Of a stretch of DNA of 64,000 bases, positions 26,349 through 34,783 are shown piece by piece (the first letter of the stretch is position 1; each line of letters opens with the position of its first letter). This DNA comes from Gemmatimonas sp. (GTDB taxonomy: Bacteria > Gemmatimonadota > Gemmatimonadetes > Gemmatimonadales > Gemmatimonadaceae). The translations under genes and the position numbers were made by a program. Location: contig NZ_JAPZSK010000002.1 of NCBI RefSeq assembly GCF_027531815.1, positions 124,001 to 188,000 on the forward strand. The letters run 5' to 3'. Below the pieces are notes generated by a model. It was not told where the DNA came from, made no database searches, and saw nothing but the letters and a program-made list of their open reading frames with translations.

Positions 26349-28141
26349 ATGCTGGCTACTCCGGCGAGCATGCCCGCCACCGGCTTCTTGAGGTCGAATA
26401 CGCGCATGTCCCAGGCCGCCGTGGGGCAGCGTTCGGCACAGAGGCCGCAATGGAGGCAGACATCCTCGTCCTTCACCATGATGCGCTTGGTTTGCGGCAG
26501 CGATTCCGAGACGTAGATGTCCTGCGAGAGGTTGAGCGCCGGCGCCGACAGTCGCTGACGCAGCTCGTCGACGGGCGTCCCGTTGGTGGTGATGGTCAGA
26601 CAGTTGGTGGGGCAGATGTCCACGCAGGCGTCGCACTCGATGCACTGCGAGGCCGTGAAGTGCGTCTGGATGTCGCAGTTGAGACAGCGCCCCACCTCCG
26701 ACACGATCTGTTCCGGGGTGAAGCCCAGCTCCACCTCCGTCACGAGATCCTTGAAGCGCTTCGTGAGATCCTCGTGCTGCATCTTGGCGCGCTTCGCCGT
26801 TTCGTAGTCGTTGTCGTACGCCCACGAATGCATGCCCATCTTGGCGCTCACGAGCGACATGCCGTACGGCGGCCGATCCGCCACCGGGTCGCGCCCCTGA
26901 CAGGCGAGGTCCATGGAAATGGCAGCCGCGTGGCCATGCGCCACGGCCCAGATGATGTTTTCCGGGCCCCAGGCGGCGTCGCCCCCGAAGAACACCTTGG
27001 GGTGGGTGCTCTGATGCGTGGACTTGTTCACGATGGGCATCCCCTTCGCGTCGAAGTCCACGCCGATGTCACGCTCGATGAACTCGAAGGCGTTGTCCTG
27101 CCCGATGGCCAGGATGACCTGGTCGCAGGGGATGATGGTGGTGCCCACCACCGTGCTGGACTGCCTGCCGGTGGCATCCTCGGTCCACTGCAGGATCTCG
27201 AATTCCATTCCGACCAGCGTGCCGTTCTCGATCACCATGCGCTTGGGTGCGTGGTTCTCGATGATCTCCACCAGCTCTTCCTCGGCGTCCTCGAGCTCCC
27301 ACGGCGAGGCCTTGAAGTGCTTGCGGCCGCGGCGCGCCACCACCTTCACGTCGGTGGCACCGAGCCGCTTGGAGGTGCGGCAGCAGTCCATGGCCGTGTT
27401 GCCCACGCCAATGATGATCACCCGCGGGCCCATCTGCTCGATGTGCTTGAAGTGCACGTTGGCCAGGAAGTCGATGCCGATGTGCACCTGCGACGGCGCC
27501 TCCCAGCGCCCGGGAATGTCGAGTTCCTTCCCCTTGGGGGCGCCCGATCCCACGAACACGGCGTCGTACCCCTCGTCCAGCAGCGCCTGCAGGCTCGTCA
27601 CCGGCGTGCCGTAGCGCATGTCCGCGCCCATGTCGATGATGTAGCCGCACTCCTCATCGAGCACGTTCGCGGGGAGCCGGAACGACGGGATGTTGATGCG
27701 CATGAGGCCGCCAGGCGTCACGTTTCTCTCGAAGATCGTGACGTCGTACCCCAGCGGCAGCAGATCGTTGGCCACCGTAAGCGACGCGGGGCCGGCCCCG
27801 ATGAGCGCCACCCGCTTGCCGTTCTTCACCTCCGGTGCCTTGGGGAGGAACGGAGTGATGTCGTCGCGGTGATCGGCGGCCACGCGCTTGAGGCGGCAGA
27901 TCGCCACCGGCTTCTCCTCAACCCGGCTCCGGCGACAGGCCGGTTCACACGGGCGGTCGCACACGCGTCCCAGAATGCCGGGAAACACGTTGGACTCGCG
28001 ATTGAGGAGATAGCTCTCGGTGTACCGCCCCTGCGCGATGAGGCGGATGTAGCCGGGCACGTTGGTGTGGGCCGGACAGGCCCATTGGCAATCGACGACC
28101 TTGTGGTAGTACTGCGGGTCGTTGACGTTGGTCACTGCCAT
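26345..28141 (-). CDS. GltD-like FAD/NAD(P) oxidoreductase with C-terminal ferredoxin domain
   Basis: 598 residues. N-terminal GltD-type cysteine segment (DCQWACPAHTNVPGYI, GRVCDRPCEPACRR), FAD loop LIGAGPASLTVA, NAD(P) loop IGVGNTAMDCCRTSKRLG, then FGGDAAWGP. The C-terminal third adds [4Fe-4S] motifs: RCLNCDIQTHF, CIECDACVDICPTNC and CLHCGLCAERCP. First gene of the operon with korA and korB, so it probably moves electrons between the ferredoxin or Fe-S of KorAB and NAD(P)H. It is not glutamate synthase small subunit, since no gltB is nearby. ATG 28141 has AGGAG 10 nt upstream. Confidence 0.9.
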   Translation of the reverse strand: MAVTNVNDPQYYHKVVDCQWACPAHTNVPGYIRLIAQGRYTESYLLNRESNVFPGILGRVCDRPCEPACRRSRVEEKPVAICRLKRVAADHRDDITPFLPKAPEVKNGKRVALIGAGPASLTVANDLLPLGYDVTIFERNVTPGGLMRINIPSFRLPANVLDEECGYIIDMGADMRYGTPVTSLQALLDEGYDAVFVGSGAPKGKELDIPGRWEAPSQVHIGIDFLANVHFKHIEQMGPRVIIIGVGNTAMDCCRTSKRLGATDVKVVARRGRKHFKASPWELEDAEEELVEIIENHAPKRMVIENGTLVGMEFEILQWTEDATGRQSSTVVGTTIIPCDQVILAIGQDNAFEFIERDIGVDFDAKGMPIVNKSTHQSTHPKVFFGGDAAWGPENIIWAVAHGHAAAISMDLACQGRDPVADRPPYGMSLVSAKMGMHSWAYDNDYETAKRAKMQHEDLTKRFKDLVTEVELGFTPEQIVSEVGRCLNCDIQTHFTASQCIECDACVDICPTNCLTITTNGTPVDELRQRLSAPALNLSQDIYVSESLPQTKRIMVKDEDVCLHCGLCAERCPTAAWDMRVFDLKKPVAGMLAGVASI

Positions 28142-28274
28142 GTGGCGATGCTCCTGGGGAGGGATAAGCTGGCAATCGCTAGCATGGCTCAGGGACCACA
28201 CAACGGCAAGCAGGGAGGCCCTGAAATTCACGCCGCCGATCGATGGACGTTCCTCCCACCGTCAGAGGGAAACG

Positions 28275-28600
28275 ACGCCGAGGCCGTTTGATGGGATCGT
28301 GGTGGGGCTGGGCGGGCTGGGGAGCGCCGCCCAGGACCCCGTTTCCCCTCTGCGGCGCCGTGCCGTTGCCCCTGGCGCGGCCTCGGGCAGGGGCTTGACG
28401 AGCCGCTGCTCCACGTGACTGGCGGCCTCATCGTGGGGACGGCCGGTGGCGCGGCGTTCGCAGGAAGCCTCAGGCGCTGCCAGGTGCACGACCTGCCGCA
28501 CGCGCTCCTCGACGCCCGGGCGCTGCCCGCGTGGGCCCCGGCCTGGCGCCTCCCGTGCGCCGTCGTGTGGCGGTTACCCCCGGGTGGCTGCCGTGAGTGC
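28275..28600 (+). pseudogene. Decayed monomeric sarcosine oxidase / N-methyl amino acid oxidase fragment
   Basis: Two frames on the plus strand translate to pieces of one family. Frame one (28284-28395) gives PFDGIVVGLGGLGSAA, the FAD-binding N-terminus, then DPVSPLRRRAV, which resembles the YVPLLRRA segment normally some 50 residues later. After a frameshift near 28396, frame two gives DEPLLHVTGGLIVGT, AFAGSLRRCQVHDLPHALLD, APAWRLP and VVWRLPPGGC. So there is an internal deletion plus a frameshift, and the C-terminal two thirds are missing. An AGAGGGAA ribosome-site-like stretch precedes ACG codons at 28272-28277 that may replace the old ATG. The 3' end runs under the GNAT gene. Recognised by eye against the MSOX family; not searched. 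Confidence 0.7.
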
Positions 28601-29146
28601 GTCGGGCGACGACCACGCCACGCGATATTCCGGGAGCCAGCGACCGTCAGCCGCGGCGCGATCGGTCCGTTCCACCTCGCGTCCACCCACCCGCTGGTAG
28701 AACCCACGGGCGGCAACGTTGTCGGCGAAGACCCACAGGTGCACACCAACGTCGGGCGTGTGCACCGCCGTCCAGCCGCCTACGGTGTGCAGCAGGCGGC
28801 GTCCGAGCCCGTGCCCCTGATGCGCGGCCTGCACGTGCAGGTTGTCGACGAGGGTGCCCCACTGCGCATCCTCGCGCGGGCGCACGAAGACGAACCCCGC
28901 CGGTACGTCCTGCACGAAGGCAATCCACCCGAGGCTGCCGTCGGCCACCGACAGCTTCGTGGTCCACACCGAGCGACGCTCGCCTTCCAGATCGCTGTCG
29001 AGATAGGCGTGCGTGAGAATTTCCCGGTAGGCACGTCGCCAACTGGCGGCGTGCAGCGCCGCCACCGTGCTGGCGTCCTCCGCCTGCATGGCGCGGATGC
29101 GCACCGCCGGTGCGTCCGCGGCCCTGTGGGTATCCGGTGTCTGCAT
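28574..29146 (-). CDS. GNAT-family N-acetyltransferase
   Basis: 190 residues. Beta-strand and acetyl-CoA loop typical of GNAT: WIAFVQDVPAGFVFVRP, then LHVQAAHQGHGLGRRLLHTV (the Q/R-x-x-G-x-G/A pyrophosphate loop), and VFADNVAARGFYQRVGGREV. The substrate is unknown. Start ATG 29146, 17 nt after the zinc-ribbon SDR gene; no clear Shine-Dalgarno. The last codons overlap the sarcosine oxidase remnant on the plus strand, so the C-terminal tail may have been acquired from read-through into it. Confidence 0.85.
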   Translation of the reverse strand: MQTPDTHRAADAPAVRIRAMQAEDASTVAALHAASWRRAYREILTHAYLDSDLEGERRSVWTTKLSVADGSLGWIAFVQDVPAGFVFVRPREDAQWGTLVDNLHVQAAHQGHGLGRRLLHTVGGWTAVHTPDVGVHLWVFADNVAARGFYQRVGGREVERTDRAAADGRWLPEYRVAWSSPDALTAATRG

Positions 29147-29163
29147 CGGGGCTGCGTCTGTCG

Positions 29164-30780
29164 CTACCAGTCGGTGGGCGCGTAATCCTTGAGGAACTGC
29201 CCCCATTGATGACGGCCCGTGGCGACGCCGTCGATGATGGGGTCGACGATGCGGGCGGCACCGTCCACGATGTCGAGCGGTGGGTGAAACCGGTGGTTCT
29301 CCACCTTGCGCTGTGCGATCTCGGCCACGTCCTCGTCGGTGATCCAGCCGGTATCCACACTGTTCATGTGGATGCCGTCCTGCTGATAGTCGGCTGCCGA
29401 CGTGCGGGTCATCATGTTGAGCGCCGCTTTCGCCATGTTCGTGTGCGGGTGCCGCGTCGTCTTGTTGTGGCGATAGAACTGTCCCTCCATGGCCGAGACG
29501 TTGACGATGTGCTTGTCGCGGTTGTCCGTGCGGAGCATGAGGGGCTTGAGCCGCGCGTTGAGCAGGAACGGCGCGACCGCATTCACCAGTTGCACCTCGA
29601 GCAGCTCCACGCTGGGCACCTCGTCCAGCAGCAGGCGCCACGAATTGCGCGAACGCCGGTCGATCTGCTGCAGGTCCTGGTCGAGCTGTCCCGCAGGAAA
29701 GAGCTGCGCCGACGCGTCATGATCCTCGGGGAGCAGCGGTACCTGCGACAGCGCCGCCGCCTGCGTGAGTCCCAACGCCTCGAGCGCCCCCGTTTCCGCC
29801 GGGCCGACCGCGCGCAGCGACGTCCCCTGAGACGGCGAGGAGGCACGCAGCTCCTCGTACCGCTGCAGGACGCGTCGCGCCGCGGGCGGGAGCGTATGCG
29901 CCGACGCCTGTTCGTGCTGCATCATGTGGGCGTAAAACGCCGGGGGGCGTCGAACCGTCTGACACGCGTTGTTCACGATGAAGTCGAGTCGGGCTTCCGA
30001 CTGCAGCAGCTGCGCGCAGAACGTTTCCACGCTCGGCGTGTGGCGCAAGTCGAGTCCGAAGATTTCGAGGCGGTCCCGCCATACCTCGAAGTCCGGCTCC
30101 TGCGCGTAGCGCATGGCGGAATCCCGCGGGAATCGCGTGGTGACCAGCAGCCGTGCGCCGCACCGGAGCAGCTTGAGACCGGCCTGATAGCCGATCTTCA
30201 CGCGGCCCCCGGTCAGCAGGGCGGTGCGCCCGCTCAGGTCCACCAGCTCCGTGCGCTTGTGATAGTTGAAATCGGCGCACGCGGTGCACATCTGGTCGTA
30301 GAAGTGATGGACCGTGACGAACTTCTGCTTGCAGATGTAGCAGTGCTGCGGCACGACGGTTTCCGGGGGCGACACCGCTGTGCCCCCGCGTGGCTCCACC
30401 GCGTCGTCGTCAGCCCCGCCCGGCGCGATCGAGGAGGTGCCGGCGCCGGCCTCGCCCAGCAGATACACGTTGGGTGTCGTGAACACCGGTCGCCGACGCA
30501 ACACGCGGATGCCCGTGTCCTGCAGTCGTTCTTCGTCACGCCGCGCCGCGGCGAGCTTCCGCTCGCGCGCGGTCGCCTTCACCATCGATCGTCGGGCACG
30601 GGCATCGGGCTGGAAGACGTTGGCCACGGCCTCGTCGAAGCGGCGTCGGTCCTCCTGCGCGGCGAGCAGCAGCAGGCTGCGATCGGCCACCACCTGCTCC
30701 AGCAGCAGGGTGGCCTTTCGCAAGTCATCAAGGAACTGCTGGGCAACATCGGGAGCGTGTGGGGCGCGTGCCTGGGTCAT
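29164..30780 (-). CDS. SDR-family oxidoreductase with N-terminal zinc ribbon and atypical catalytic site
   Basis: 538 residues. A predicted helical, charged N-terminus (1-95) is followed by a linker and a four-cysteine zinc-ribbon-like motif, C147, C150, C165, C168 (CYICKQ and CTACADF). A Rossmann SDR domain comes next: TALLTGGRVKIGYQAGLKLL, IVNNACQTVRRPP and NVSAMEGQFYR. Where most SDRs have Y-x3-K this one reads HTNMAKAAL, so the catalytic Tyr seems replaced while Lys and the upstream Ser remain. The region about 280-380 is an insertion compared with a classical 250-residue SDR. It is 13 nt after the S9 peptidase and 17 nt before the GNAT gene. Substrate unknown. Confidence 0.85.
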   Translation of the reverse strand: MTQARAPHAPDVAQQFLDDLRKATLLLEQVVADRSLLLLAAQEDRRRFDEAVANVFQPDARARRSMVKATARERKLAAARRDEERLQDTGIRVLRRRPVFTTPNVYLLGEAGAGTSSIAPGGADDDAVEPRGGTAVSPPETVVPQHCYICKQKFVTVHHFYDQMCTACADFNYHKRTELVDLSGRTALLTGGRVKIGYQAGLKLLRCGARLLVTTRFPRDSAMRYAQEPDFEVWRDRLEIFGLDLRHTPSVETFCAQLLQSEARLDFIVNNACQTVRRPPAFYAHMMQHEQASAHTLPPAARRVLQRYEELRASSPSQGTSLRAVGPAETGALEALGLTQAAALSQVPLLPEDHDASAQLFPAGQLDQDLQQIDRRSRNSWRLLLDEVPSVELLEVQLVNAVAPFLLNARLKPLMLRTDNRDKHIVNVSAMEGQFYRHNKTTRHPHTNMAKAALNMMTRTSAADYQQDGIHMNSVDTGWITDEDVAEIAQRKVENHRFHPPLDIVDGAARIVDPIIDGVATGRHQWGQFLKDYAPTDW

Positions 30781-30793
30781 GCGTCAAGCATAG

Positions 30794-33052
30794 TCACGGC
30801 AGGGTCGGCGCGCTCTTGAGGTGCTTGGCGTACCACGCCAGCAGCCGCTCATGGAAGTCGGTCCAGTCGTCCAGCGACGACAGCGGGGTGCCGTGCCCCC
30901 CCTGGCTGTAGGTGACCCAGGTGACCGGCTTGTTGAGGCGGCGAAGCGCGTAGTACATCTCGCGCGTGTTGAGCGCCGGCACGTTGGCGTCGAGCTCACC
31001 GGTCATCAGCAGCAGGGGCGTCGTGATGCGGTCGGCAAACATCACCGCCGAATGCGCCACGTACTTCTGCGGCTGCTGCCAGAGCGTGGCGCCGAGGCGG
31101 TCCTGGCTCTTCTCCGCCGCGTGCACGTTGCGCACGCCAAGGCGGGGCGAATCGGTGTAGAAGCTGATCATGTCCACCTTGCCGCTGATGTTCACGGCCG
31201 CCTTGAACCGATTGGTTTGCGTGATCAGCAGGTTGGTGGCGTAGCCACCGTAGCTGGTGCCGTGCACGCCCAGCCGGGTGCTGTCGGCCACGCCCATCTC
31301 GATGAGCTTGTTGGCGGCGGCGGTCACCCCCTTGACCCAGGCTTCGCCGGGGTAGCCAATGTCGAAGCGCACCGACGGCTTCACCACCACGTAGCCGTGC
31401 GCATTGAGCAGATTCGCCATGGCGTCCCAGGTATCGGCGAAGAAGTCCTCGTAGATGATGAAAATGGTGGGATACGGGCGCCCCGTGGTGAAGCCGGCGG
31501 GGTAGTGCACCACCCCGTATTCGGTGCGGCCATCGGCGTCGAGATAGCTGAGCAGCTCCGTACGTCCCAGGGCGCGCGCAGCGAGGGTGGGGTTGGCGTC
31601 GGTCAGGCGGGTGAGCGCCGTGTACGGCGCGTGCAGCGCCCACAGGTCGAACGGCCGGTTGCCGTCACCACCGCTCACGATGGCGGTACTGCCATCGGCC
31701 GACATGGTGAACGGTGCGAGATTGCGTGAGTCGGCCAGGAGCGTGTCCGCCTGCAGGGTGGCGCGATCCACGCGCACGATGGCGCGTTGCCACGCCGTTT
31801 TCGATTGCAGGGCGAAGAGCAGCTGCTGGCCATTGGCCACGGCACCAATGAACTGCGCCCGTGGCAGCGAGGGGAGGGAATCGACGGCGCGCAGCACCAG
31901 ACGACGCGCGCGCGTGACCGGGTCCAGCAGCCAGAGTCCTTCCACGTTGCTGGCAAGCAGCGCCGGCGCGTCCCCTTCGATCCAGCTCACGGGAGTGAAG
32001 CGTTCGCGCTGCCGACGGGCCCGCGCGTCGGCGGTGGTATCGCCGCGGGCCGTCGTGTCGCCGGCCAGTCGCGTGCGCGCACTGTCGCCCACCGTGCCCA
32101 CCCACAGCTGGTCGTCGCGGGTGTAGGCGTGCCGGCGGCCGTCGCGCGCCCACACCAGCCGGATGTTGCGGAGCGCCGGAAAGATCACGGTTTCCGCGCC
32201 CCCGGCCACGTCCCGCGCCATGAGCCGCAGGTCGGTCCCGCCGATTACGTCGTAGTCGGTCCTGCGCGTGATGTCATCGGCGTACACGATCGTGCGGCCG
32301 TCGCGGGTCACCGCCCACTGCGGGCGCATCGCCTCGGCCAGCACGTCGGTGGAGCTGCCCGTACGGCGGTCGATTGCCACCACCGATTCCATGCTGCCGA
32401 GGCGCTGCAGCCCGTTCCAGGCAAGGAAGGGCTCCTCACTCGATTGCACGATGCGCGGGCCCGTGGTGAGGCGCGCGAACTCTGCTTTGGCGGTGCCCCG
32501 CCACGCCGTGCTGCGCAGGGAGAGATACAGCCGGCGCCCGTCGCTGCTCCATTGCAGGCGGCTGCGCTCGAAGGCATAGCGATTGGCCGGAAGCCGCAGC
32601 GCCGTTTGCCGGCGCGTGGCCCGGTCGATGAGCAGCACCTCGAATCGGTCGTCGGCCGCCGGGTCGCTGGCATGCACCAGCACCGCCAGGGTGCTGCCAT
32701 CGGGGGTCCAGGCGCTGCCGGCGATGACGCGCGGGGTGGGGAAGAGGGGCGATCGCTCCCCGGTGCGGGTATCCACGATGAACGATTCGCGCCGCGCGGG
32801 CGCAACGTAGGTGGGATCGCCGAAGCTGCGGTTGTAGTCGATCCCGAGACTGGTGCGCGGTCGGGTCATGGTGGCCACCAGCCAGCGCCCATCCTCGGAC
32901 AGGGCCCCGGCCGACGTGGCGCGCACGTCGAGCAGGTCGGTGAGCGCGAGGGGGGCGGGTTGGGCGACGAGGGGGGCAGCGAGCGCGGAAACGCCGGACA
33001 CGCCAGCACTCAACGCGAGGGCCCACGAAGTGAGTCTTTGGATGGGGAGCAT
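30794..33052 (-). CDS. Secreted S9-family prolyl oligopeptidase-type peptidase
   Basis: 752 residues with a signal peptide (about 1-31, ending LAAPLVAQ), a beta-propeller-like N-terminal region containing WD40/PD40-type repeats (DGRWLVAT, WTPDGSTLAVLV, WSSDGRRLYLS), and a C-terminal alpha/beta hydrolase. The nucleophile is in GVHGTSYGGYATN; the acid lies in GELDANVPALNT; the His in QGGHGTP. This organisation is that of S9 acylaminoacyl/prolyl peptidases acting on short peptides outside the cytoplasm. ATG 33052 was chosen because it starts the signal peptide; the frame is open further upstream. Confidence 0.9.
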   Translation of the reverse strand: MLPIQRLTSWALALSAGVSGVSALAAPLVAQPAPLALTDLLDVRATSAGALSEDGRWLVATMTRPRTSLGIDYNRSFGDPTYVAPARRESFIVDTRTGERSPLFPTPRVIAGSAWTPDGSTLAVLVHASDPAADDRFEVLLIDRATRRQTALRLPANRYAFERSRLQWSSDGRRLYLSLRSTAWRGTAKAEFARLTTGPRIVQSSEEPFLAWNGLQRLGSMESVVAIDRRTGSSTDVLAEAMRPQWAVTRDGRTIVYADDITRRTDYDVIGGTDLRLMARDVAGGAETVIFPALRNIRLVWARDGRRHAYTRDDQLWVGTVGDSARTRLAGDTTARGDTTADARARRQRERFTPVSWIEGDAPALLASNVEGLWLLDPVTRARRLVLRAVDSLPSLPRAQFIGAVANGQQLLFALQSKTAWQRAIVRVDRATLQADTLLADSRNLAPFTMSADGSTAIVSGGDGNRPFDLWALHAPYTALTRLTDANPTLAARALGRTELLSYLDADGRTEYGVVHYPAGFTTGRPYPTIFIIYEDFFADTWDAMANLLNAHGYVVVKPSVRFDIGYPGEAWVKGVTAAANKLIEMGVADSTRLGVHGTSYGGYATNLLITQTNRFKAAVNISGKVDMISFYTDSPRLGVRNVHAAEKSQDRLGATLWQQPQKYVAHSAVMFADRITTPLLLMTGELDANVPALNTREMYYALRRLNKPVTWVTYSQGGHGTPLSSLDDWTDFHERLLAWYAKHLKSAPTLP

Positions 33053-33242
33053 GGTGGCGATCCTACGGTGCGGCGTCTGGCCCCGCAACGACCGGACGTC
33101 ACCTGGCACGCTGGCCGTGCGCAGGGCATACCGTTCTCACGCCGCGTGTGCGGGCGCGGGACGGTGGGCCGAGCCCTCGTGACCCGCGCCCGGCCGCACA
33201 GCGGCAAGCGGCGGCGGGCAGCAAACCGTCAGCGAACCGTCG

Positions 33243-34382
33243 TCACGGTGACGCCACCGTGGCTGCCACGCCTACCAGCGCGCCGGCGATGAGGGTCACC
33301 GGTGCCGGGTTCTCGTTCGCGATCAACACCACCGTAAATCGCCGCGTCGTGTCGAACGCGGCCACCGACGAAAAGCCGCGGATCTCCCCGGTGTGCGACC
33401 ACACGGGGCGTCCGACGAGCTGCCGACGCACGATGCCCAACCCGTACCCCTCGGGTCCCGCCGTGGTCATCATGGCGGCGAGCGACGCAGGGCCCACCAG
33501 CCGACCGGTCAGCAGGCTCTGCCACCAGCGCGCCAGTGCCTCCGGTGTGGAGAAGTACGCGCCGGCCGCCCACGCGGCGCTATACGTGGACACCCGGGTG
33601 GCCATCACGTTGTTCACTCCGCCTGTCCAGCCACCCGGCAGTGGGCCCGTGGGTGTTTCGTACTGATCGAGGAACGGGGCGGTCACCCCGATCGGTGCCA
33701 GCAGGGCTTCGCGCACGAGCTGGTGCAACGGGCGACCGCCAACGGCTTCGGCCACCAGTCCCGCCAGCTGGTAGTTGGTGTTGGCGTAGCTCCACCCCGC
33801 TCCCCGCTGGAAGAGCGGCGGGCGCAGCAGCCCGAGCAGCCGTTGCGGGGTCCAGCGCGCGTTTACGTCGGCGAGGATGGAATCGCGGTAGCCGGGTGCA
33901 TCGGTGACGTCGAAGACGCCGCTGGTGTGATTGAGCAGCTGACGCACGGTAATGGCGGGGTCCACGTGCCGGATGGGCGGGAGCCAGCGGCCAATGGAAT
34001 CGTCCAGCGACAGGCGTCCCTGTTCGGCGAGACGGACCAGCAGGGTGGCCGTAATGCTCTTGGTGATGCTGCCAATGCCGAGCCGCATGGCGGTATCCAT
34101 GGGCACACCGGGGACGGAGAAACCGGCCACGCCCCGCCAGATGCGCCCGTCGGCGAGGACCACGGCCGCCGACGCCCCGCGCAAGGGGACGGCCCGCACG
34201 GCACTGTCGAGTGTGCGTTGCAGCTGGGCCATCCAGATGGCGTCACCGGTGCCGGCCGGAGGGGTAGGCACCGACGGTGCCGCCGCCGCCGCCGTCGGCG
34301 CTGCCTCGGAACACGCAATGGGCCCGAGGCCGGCGGCCACCAGCAGCGCGCCCATTACCAGGGGAAAGGAACGAGCAGGCAT
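33243..34382 (-). CDS. Serine beta-lactamase-like hydrolase (class C family), exported
   Basis: 379 residues. Hydrophobic N-terminus ending IACSEA suggests a lipoprotein, although the residue three before Cys is Pro, which is unusual for a lipobox. The catalytic motifs of class C/DD-peptidase enzymes are all present: S-x-x-K in GSITKSITA, Y-x-N in WSYANTNYQ, and HTG in WSHTGEIRGFSS. Such proteins include esterases and D-aminopeptidases as well as beta-lactamases, so antibiotic resistance should not be assumed. It lies 190 nt upstream of the S9 gene, same strand. Confidence 0.88.
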   Translation of the reverse strand: MPARSFPLVMGALLVAAGLGPIACSEAAPTAAAAAPSVPTPPAGTGDAIWMAQLQRTLDSAVRAVPLRGASAAVVLADGRIWRGVAGFSVPGVPMDTAMRLGIGSITKSITATLLVRLAEQGRLSLDDSIGRWLPPIRHVDPAITVRQLLNHTSGVFDVTDAPGYRDSILADVNARWTPQRLLGLLRPPLFQRGAGWSYANTNYQLAGLVAEAVGGRPLHQLVREALLAPIGVTAPFLDQYETPTGPLPGGWTGGVNNVMATRVSTYSAAWAAGAYFSTPEALARWWQSLLTGRLVGPASLAAMMTTAGPEGYGLGIVRRQLVGRPVWSHTGEIRGFSSVAAFDTTRRFTVVLIANENPAPVTLIAGALVGVAATVASP

Positions 34383-34783
34383 GGGGCCGGACTCCGAAGC
34401 AGGAAGGGAATGGCGACGCGCTGCGACACCGTGCGCGCTGCCGTACCCTGAGACAGACGTGCCAGGGACAAGCGCGTTAACTGGAGCGGGCACTGTCGTT
34501 CACCCGCCGTTCACCCTTGGCGCGATGCGTTACGGCCCCGGCTTGCCGGAGCCGACATGGGCCCTGTCCCGTATCGCGACGGCACGTTGGGGCAACGTCG
34601 CCACGCACGGGACCGCGCGCCACCGCGCGCTCCGGCGGTCTTCCCTTTCACGTGCCCCTGCCCGCGGGACCCCTGGGCAACCGCTGACGCAAGGCCAGGA
34701 CGCGGCGACCGGCAGCCCTCCTCGCTACCTGCATGCCCGGGACATCTGGGCGGTCCCTGATGGACGCGCCACGGGTCGCACCG
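34383..34783. other. Gap between patatin and beta-lactamase-like genes
   Basis: 401 nt with no convincing gene. Short open frames here have Arg/Pro-rich, non-protein-like translations. It should hold the promoter of the beta-lactamase-like gene; no clear -35/-10 pair was found. Confidence 0.4.

Noticed and set aside
28262-28501. 79-codon minus-strand frame in the kor-GNAT gap
   Set aside because: The plus strand of this stretch carries the sarcosine oxidase remnant; the minus frame has no features of its own.
33243-34382. True beta-lactamase (antibiotic resistance) call
   Set aside because: SxxK, YxN and HTG motifs are shared by esterases and peptidases of the same superfamily, and no ampR-like regulator or mobile element is nearby.
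34494-34783. Plus-strand frames between the beta-lactamase-like and patatin genes
   Set aside because: Arg/Pro-rich translations without signal peptide, membrane helix or motif.
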